Below, piece by piece: positions 60,501-64,000 of a DNA stretch of 64,000 bases (position 1 is the stretch's first letter; every line of letters starts with the position of its first letter). A program made the position numbers and the translations under genes. This DNA is from Luteibaculum sp964627445 (GTDB lineage: Bacteria; Bacteroidota; Bacteroidia; Flavobacteriales_D; Luteibaculaceae). The notes under the pieces were generated by a model. That model saw only the letters and a program-made list of their open reading frames with translations, had not been told where the DNA came from and did no database searches. The stretch lies in contig CAZVJF010000001.1 in assembly GCA_964627445.1 (NCBI GenBank), forward strand, positions 310,001 to 374,000. Reading direction: 5' to 3'.

Positions 60501-60979
60501 GCCTCGTGATCTGCGGTTACAAAATAGAATGATGCGGTGGAAAACGGATTTCGCTCGCGCTTGAGTTGCTCACCACTGAGTGTGATATTATGTGGCCCTT
60601 GTCCGTAAAATAAGAGGAAATCACCCGAGTCAAAAGAACCGTCCCCGCCATCATAAACTGCAATGGCGTTTTCATACAGGTCATCATGCGGCATTGTACC
60701 TGCAGCGTGTGGGAAAGTGTATGCCCCCTGACCGAAAACGCCTAGCTTGCTAGAAGGAACACTTCCAGAGAGTAAACCATTGCTAGCCAGTTGCCCGTGG
60801 GTTACTTTGTATACACCCGAAGAATTTACTCGCAACTTCAGCCATGAACCCTCAGATAAAACAGACTCATCCGTACTTTTTTGTGCATTTCTTGCGTTAT
60901 CAAAACGCGGTTTATCCTGAGTAAAGCCAAAGTGGACGATTAAAGTTGCGAAAACAAAGAAAAGACTTGGCTTAAACAT
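57509..60979 (-). CDS. porU: PorU, T9SS C25-family sortase
   Basis: PorU is the surface sortase that cuts C-terminal sorting domains from T9SS cargo. The start at 60979 gives 1156 residues with signal peptide MFKPSLFFVFATLIVHFGF; the frame continues 16 codons upstream without a better signal. The peptidase C25 (gingipain-like) domain is central: YALLFGDASYINLDG, catalytic His in VNYSGHGGEVGWAHE (about residue 662) and catalytic Cys in MVTATCEFSRFDDP (about residue 696). An Ig-like region follows (SGEHTLTVRAWDNNNNPG), and the end is itself a T9SS-type sorting domain (MAYPNPAVNNTTIRF, LEIIDVQGRVVAR, GTYVYRVTLNSESGE). It is upstream of porV and divergent from sprF/gldJ. Confidence 0.95.
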   Translation of the reverse strand: MFKPSLFFVFATLIVHFGFTQDKPRFDNARNAQKSTDESVLSEGSWLKLRVNSSGVYKVTHGQLASNGLLSGSVPSSKLGVFGQGAYTFPHAAGTMPHDDLYENAIAVYDGGDGSFDSGDFLLFYGQGPHNITLSGEQLKRERNPFSTASFYFVTADHEAGKRIQDYELGNGVIPSVEQATHTYLNIYEQELVNIGKTGRRMFGEAFEFVTNRTFSVSTVKPAAGEQPQVMVTGAIASKGGTSAVTVDVDGQQRTSQSSGLGTYEAGRDLIQLFTVDKPNGGNISVKIDFQKGSSSAKAWLDYIKVQTITNENIGSGVYHLPASNADAVALTTFINDERNYWLVGRYGAEGALSVKNWNGKSALFLDGGELQHIVEFDPESAPSPGFLGGVPNQNLHGISGVDYIIVYPKLFERQANELAEFHSQHGLDVITVEDKLIYDEFSSGAKHVVGIRDFFKHVYDKDPGKLKYALLFGDASYINLDGFEGNTALLPSYQSANSLSDLGNGGSYVTDDFFGFLEYGEGELETNNTSGFTRIPRSDMDIAIGRMPVHTVAQAQAMVEKVKRYMNGPSKERFGAWRNVMMFVADDFDGNFGPTEENHTTEANELASWIEETEPSFQVKKVFSDAYKQESTPGGSRYPEVNRIIRERVQNGALLVNYSGHGGEVGWAHERILDLSTINGWTNQYKMPIMVTATCEFSRFDDPDRISAGEYCLLNPNGGAIALLSTTRVVYSSPNFALNTDFIQNLYSEREGNVRIGDVYKATMQQYMQNPRSPEFNHLNFTLLGDPAVKIAFPENHVQTERINGQDFATYTDTIKALSLVTIEGAVKNQEGNTLSDFNGEVEVKIYDKATTQKTLNNDNGNGGGVTFKARNSIIYQGVASVTNGEFQVQFIVPKDIQFKEGNGLLQYYASSETTDANGGTEEIMVGGINPNPIADDRGPQIDLFLNDETFISGETTGENPNLIAYLSDESGINITGAGIGHDMLAYIDGDVRNAAILNTYYRADLDSYQSGRLEYPFEGIPSGEHTLTVRAWDNNNNPGEATINFLVRDADEPFLEELMAYPNPAVNNTTIRFTHNQGGYASEAVLEIIDVQGRVVARNVWNLDAQQKGTATYDWDLKNNSSTTINAGTYVYRVTLNSESGETAVATNRLLVVR

Positions 60980-61158
60980 ATACTTGTGGATAACTGAGTG
61001 GTTTAGGTTTCTAAATCTTAAAGGCATTTTGACATAACATTGGGAACGACACCACGAATTAAAGGGAAATTTGATGTACTTTCGTATCTACGCAAAAACG
61101 GGGTAACCCTGATTTTTATTGTAAAGTATTTGTCATCACAAAAATAAAAAGCATTTAT

Positions 61159-62130
61159 ATGTCTAAGTTTTGTTGCAGAGTAATGCTAGGAACGTTTGTA
61201 GCCTTACTTTGTTTCCAAACGGCTAAAGCGCAAGACCCTGAGTTTACGCAGTTTTATGCCAACCCACTTTACCTAAATCCAGCCTTTGCCGGATCCTCCA
61301 AATGCCCGCGCGTGATTGCAAACTATCGCAATCAATGGCCTGCCATTTCGGGAACCTTTGTAACGCAGACGGTCTCTTATGACCAATATGTAGATGCGAT
61401 ATACGGTGGCGCAGGAATCCAACTTTTACGCGATGTAGCAGGAGATGGAACCTTGACTACCTACCGCGTGAATGCACAATACTCTTACACTTTCAACATC
61501 ACCCGAAATTTCGCAATGAAAGCGGGAGTTGAGGCCTCCTACTTTCAAGTAAGCTTAGATTGGACGAAGCTTACTTTTGGCGACATGATAGACCCTCGTA
61601 AAGGGTTTATCTATGCGACCAATGACACCCCCCGTGGAGGACAAGTATCGGGAGCAGACTTCTCTGCTGGTATTCTTGGATTTAGCGAGAACTTTTTTGC
61701 CGGTATCGCTGTGCATCACCTTACCGAGCCAAACGAATCTTTGATTTTAAGCAACAGTCCTCTGCCCAGAAAGGTTACCGCCCACGCAGGGGGTAAATTT
61801 CGCTTAGGCGATAATTACTCGCCAGCTAGCGCAAGTTTTATTTCACCCAACGTAATGTACCAGCAACAAGCCGATTTTAGTCAGTTATTAGTAGGGCTGT
61901 ACCTTACCAAAGGACCCATTGTTGGTGGAGTATGGTACCGCAATAAAGATGCGTTTATCTTGCTCGCAGGGGTGCAAACCGACTTAATACGTTTCGGTTA
62001 TTCGTATGATGTAACTACCTCACCGCTAACTACCGCTACGGGAGGTTCGCACGAGTTATCGGTAGCACTACAACTCGATTGCCCTCCGCAAAAGCGTAGA
62101 TTTAGAACAATAAGTTGTCCTACTTTCTAG
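61159..62130 (+). CDS. PorP/SprF family T9SS outer-membrane protein
   Basis: A 323-residue protein with a signal peptide ending near QTAKAQ. The mature N-terminus DPEFTQFYANPLYLNPAFAG followed by NYRNQWPAISGTFVTQTVSYD is the hallmark of PorP/SprF. Outer-membrane strands follow (IYGGAGIQLLRDVAGDG, FAMKAGVEASYFQVSLD, IVGGVWYRNKDAFILLAGVQ, FGYSYDVTTSPL, GGSHELSVAL). PorP/SprF proteins attach or export type-B cargo such as SprB. It lies 60 bases upstream of gldJ and is divergent from porU over about 180 bases. It ends in a short basic tail (CPPQKRRFRTI) after the last barrel strand. It is a paralogue of the protein at the start of the window. Confidence 0.93.
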   Translation: MSKFCCRVMLGTFVALLCFQTAKAQDPEFTQFYANPLYLNPAFAGSSKCPRVIANYRNQWPAISGTFVTQTVSYDQYVDAIYGGAGIQLLRDVAGDGTLTTYRVNAQYSYTFNITRNFAMKAGVEASYFQVSLDWTKLTFGDMIDPRKGFIYATNDTPRGGQVSGADFSAGILGFSENFFAGIAVHHLTEPNESLILSNSPLPRKVTAHAGGKFRLGDNYSPASASFISPNVMYQQQADFSQLLVGLYLTKGPIVGGVWYRNKDAFILLAGVQTDLIRFGYSYDVTTSPLTTATGGSHELSVALQLDCPPQKRRFRTISCPTF

Positions 62131-62190
62131 TTAGATTAAGGGTAGCATAGACATTATTACTATTTTAGCAATTCTCGAAAACTAAGACTT

Positions 62191-63954
62191 ATGCCAGGAA
62201 AAAACGTTTTCAAACTGTTTTCTGCCGCTGGAATGTTAGCCTTGCTAGCATCGTGTGGAGGAGAAACATCCAGTACTACGGGTACTGCTTACAACGACCC
62301 CGATGCCGGAGGTTTTGAAAGACCGGCTTTCGAAGAACAAGAAACCGGTCCCGGTTTGGTTTTTATCGAAGGGGGTTCTTTCGTAATGGGTCGCACTGAA
62401 CAAGATTTGAATTATGAGTGGAACAACACCCCTAGAAAAGTGTCGGTTTCCTCATTTTATATGGACGAGACCGAAGTGACTAACTTCGCCTGGACGGAAT
62501 ACCTGTACTGGTTAAACCGAGTTTATGGTGCAGATTACCCAGAAATTCCAACCAATGCGCTTCCAGACACGCTTTGCTGGAGAACTAAGTTGGGATATGC
62601 TGAGACCTATGTTAAGTACTACCTGCGCCACCCAGCCTACAGAGATTATCCAGTGGTCGGTGTTTCCTGGTTACAAGCAAACAACTACTGTAAATGGCGT
62701 ACAGACCGCGTTAACGAAAATATAATGGTTCGCCAGGGCTTGTTTGATAACAACCCCAACCAAATCAATGATGACAATTTCTCTACAGACGCGTACTTAG
62801 CAGGTCAGTATGAATCAGGAAAACGCAAGGAAGGACTTCCTGCTTTTGATCCTAACAAAGAATACCGCAACGTACAGTTGAAAGATGGTATCCTGCTACC
62901 GGATTACCGACTTCCAACCGAGGCAGAATGGGAATATGCAGCATTGGGACTTATTGGTGAGTCCTTTAACGAACGTATCGAAAACCGCAGAATTTACCCA
63001 TGGAGTGGAAACTTCATTCGTAATGATGACGCTTCTGGAAACTACTTAGGTGACATCAACGACAACTTTGTGCGTGGTGATGGTGACATGATGGGTGTTG
63101 CCGGCAAGCTAAACGATGGTGCCGATATAACTGCTAATGTGTATAAGTACTTCCCTAACGACTACGGCCTGTACTCTATGGCAGGAAATGTTAGCGAATG
63201 GGTAATGGACGTTTACCGCCCACTAACCAGTGAAGATGCCAATGAATTGAACCCCTTCCGTGGAAACGTATACCGCACTCCGGTGCTTACCAGTGATGGT
63301 TTGGTTCAAGACAAATATGACATTGTAGAATACGACCCAGAAAACGTACTGCTTTTCTTCCAAGATTTTAAGGCTAAAGCCGAGAAAGACGCGGACCAGT
63401 CGGGTGTACCCATTATCCCAGAAGAAGAGCAGCTGGTAAATACCCTAATTACCATGGGAGAGGAAGCCGTAGATTTGGCTAACAAGCGTCAGCGCGATGC
63501 AGCGAATGAAAAACTGCAAGAAGCCATCGACTTAATAAAGGACTCTGAAACGGTTATTTCTCCCCTATTATTGGATGGAATATCAGATCACGTTACCAAT
63601 GTTCCTGGACAATTGCGTATGCGTGATGTGAAGGTGGAAGAAAACACCCGCAGAACCAACTACAAGGTTGCTGACAATATCGACTACCAGGATGGTGATT
63701 TATATTCTTCTATAGACTACGAGGACCCTTCTTCTTACAAAGAAAAAGAGTCTATGTACCACTGGAGACAAACCTCTTTGCTAGACAATAGAGCTAGAGT
63801 ATACAAAGGCGGTTCTTGGGCCGACCGTGCTTACTACTGCTCTCCTGCAACTCGCAGATTCTTAGACGAGCGCGCTTCTAGTAATAAAATCGGTTTCCGT
63901 TGTGCCATGGCACGCCTTGGAGACCCAGTTCCTGGAGGTCAGCCCCGTAAATAA
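62191..63954 (+). CDS. gldJ: GldJ, gliding/T9SS lipoprotein
   Basis: GldJ is an outer-membrane lipoprotein needed for gliding and T9SS function and for stability of GldK. The signal peptide ends in LLASC, giving lipidated Cys22. The rest is an FGE/SUMF1-like scaffold: LVFIEGGSFVMGRTEQDL near residue 55, YMDETEVTNFAWTEYLYWL, YPVVGVSWLQANNYCKWR, LPDYRLPTEAEWEYAALG, GLYSMAGNVSEWVMDVY, VYKGGSWADRAYYCSPATRR and KIGFRCAMARLG. A charged, helical stretch (about residues 395-470, around EEQLVNTLITMGEEAVDLAN) is inserted before the final motif. At 587 residues it is slightly longer than typical. The order porU/porV beside gldJ agrees with other Flavobacteriia. Confidence 0.94.
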   Translation: MPGKNVFKLFSAAGMLALLASCGGETSSTTGTAYNDPDAGGFERPAFEEQETGPGLVFIEGGSFVMGRTEQDLNYEWNNTPRKVSVSSFYMDETEVTNFAWTEYLYWLNRVYGADYPEIPTNALPDTLCWRTKLGYAETYVKYYLRHPAYRDYPVVGVSWLQANNYCKWRTDRVNENIMVRQGLFDNNPNQINDDNFSTDAYLAGQYESGKRKEGLPAFDPNKEYRNVQLKDGILLPDYRLPTEAEWEYAALGLIGESFNERIENRRIYPWSGNFIRNDDASGNYLGDINDNFVRGDGDMMGVAGKLNDGADITANVYKYFPNDYGLYSMAGNVSEWVMDVYRPLTSEDANELNPFRGNVYRTPVLTSDGLVQDKYDIVEYDPENVLLFFQDFKAKAEKDADQSGVPIIPEEEQLVNTLITMGEEAVDLANKRQRDAANEKLQEAIDLIKDSETVISPLLLDGISDHVTNVPGQLRMRDVKVEENTRRTNYKVADNIDYQDGDLYSSIDYEDPSSYKEKESMYHWRQTSLLDNRARVYKGGSWADRAYYCSPATRRFLDERASSNKIGFRCAMARLGDPVPGGQPRK

Positions 63955-64000
63955 GCAAAAACAGTTTTTTGATATAAGAAATCCCGTTAGTTTTACTGAC

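Noticed and set aside
61100..61112. Small GGGT/ACCC palindrome in the porU-sprF gap
   Set aside because: The arms are only four bases and there is no second copy, so no operator can be supported.
1..64000. tRNA, rRNA, CRISPR arrays, insertion sequences, integrases, phage genes
   Set aside because: I looked in all gaps and at both ends. Gaps are under 250 bases and show no cloverleaf, repeat-spacer or transposase pattern.

Overview
The window is chromosomal DNA from a member of the Bacteroidota, most likely order Flavobacteriales. The evidence is a full set of type IX secretion (T9SS) and gliding genes (porP, gldKLMN, gldB, gldC, porU, porV, a second porP/sprF, gldJ), secreted proteins ending in T9SS sorting domains, the Bacteroidota form of the division/cell-wall (dcw) cluster, DUF4296 and LuxE-like proteins, and gaps holding the Bacteroidota -7 element TAnnTTTG instead of Shine-Dalgarno leaders. 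A genus cannot be given. Coding density is very high: no gap exceeds about 250 bases, and I saw no tRNA, rRNA, insertion sequence, prophage or CRISPR array.

Layout. 1-5.7 kb: end of a porP/sprF gene, then gldK-gldL-gldM-gldN (outer-membrane ring lipoprotein, proton-driven motor, ring partner), closed by a strong terminator. 5.7-7.6 kb: an ABC-F ATPase. 7.6-23.4 kb, minus strand: one uninterrupted dcw operon, mraZ-rsmH-ftsL-ftsI-murE-mraY-murD-ftsW-murG-murC-ftsQ-ftsA-ftsZ-yqeY, with overlapping or nearly abutting genes, four 10-bp-phased GTGGG-type boxes upstream of mraZ and a terminator after yqeY. 23.6-27.5 kb: an alpha/beta hydrolase, engB, two secreted T9SS cargo proteins and a small outer-membrane-type protein. 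27.6-30.1 kb, minus strand: gldB, a small glycine-rich protein, a zeta-toxin-like kinase and gldC in one tight operon. 30.1-47.6 kb: a PorT-like barrel, nadE, two phosphate-transporter-like proteins, a LuxE-like adenylating enzyme, tyrS, an epimerase, a DUF4296 lipoprotein, pyrC, a Dpm1-like glycosyltransferase, an Nfu protein, a gamma-carbonic anhydrase, UDP-glucose dehydrogenase, a sugar aminotransferase, an outer-membrane protein and the Kdo transferase waaA. 47.6-61 kb, minus strand: a short-chain dehydrogenase, a 957-residue propeller/VWA/OmpA protein, recG, pdhC, pdhA, ispF, porV and porU. 61-64 kb: a second porP/sprF and gldJ.

How the parts fit: GldL and GldM form the motor; GldK and GldN form the periplasmic ring; GldJ and GldB are supporting lipoproteins; PorV shuttles cargo to the sortase PorU, which removes C-terminal sorting domains such as those on the two cargo proteins. 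The dcw operon supplies the peptidoglycan precursor pathway from UDP-MurNAc to lipid II plus the divisome core, but lacks murF, murB and ddl.

The observations most worth following up are: a zeta-like kinase plus small hydrophobic protein embedded between gldB and gldC; a repeated arrangement at recG and the ABC-F gene where a terminator hairpin sits on top of the next gene's presumed transcription start; divergent gldB and PorT-like genes whose start codons share the same CATG; and the large propeller-VWA-OmpA protein.
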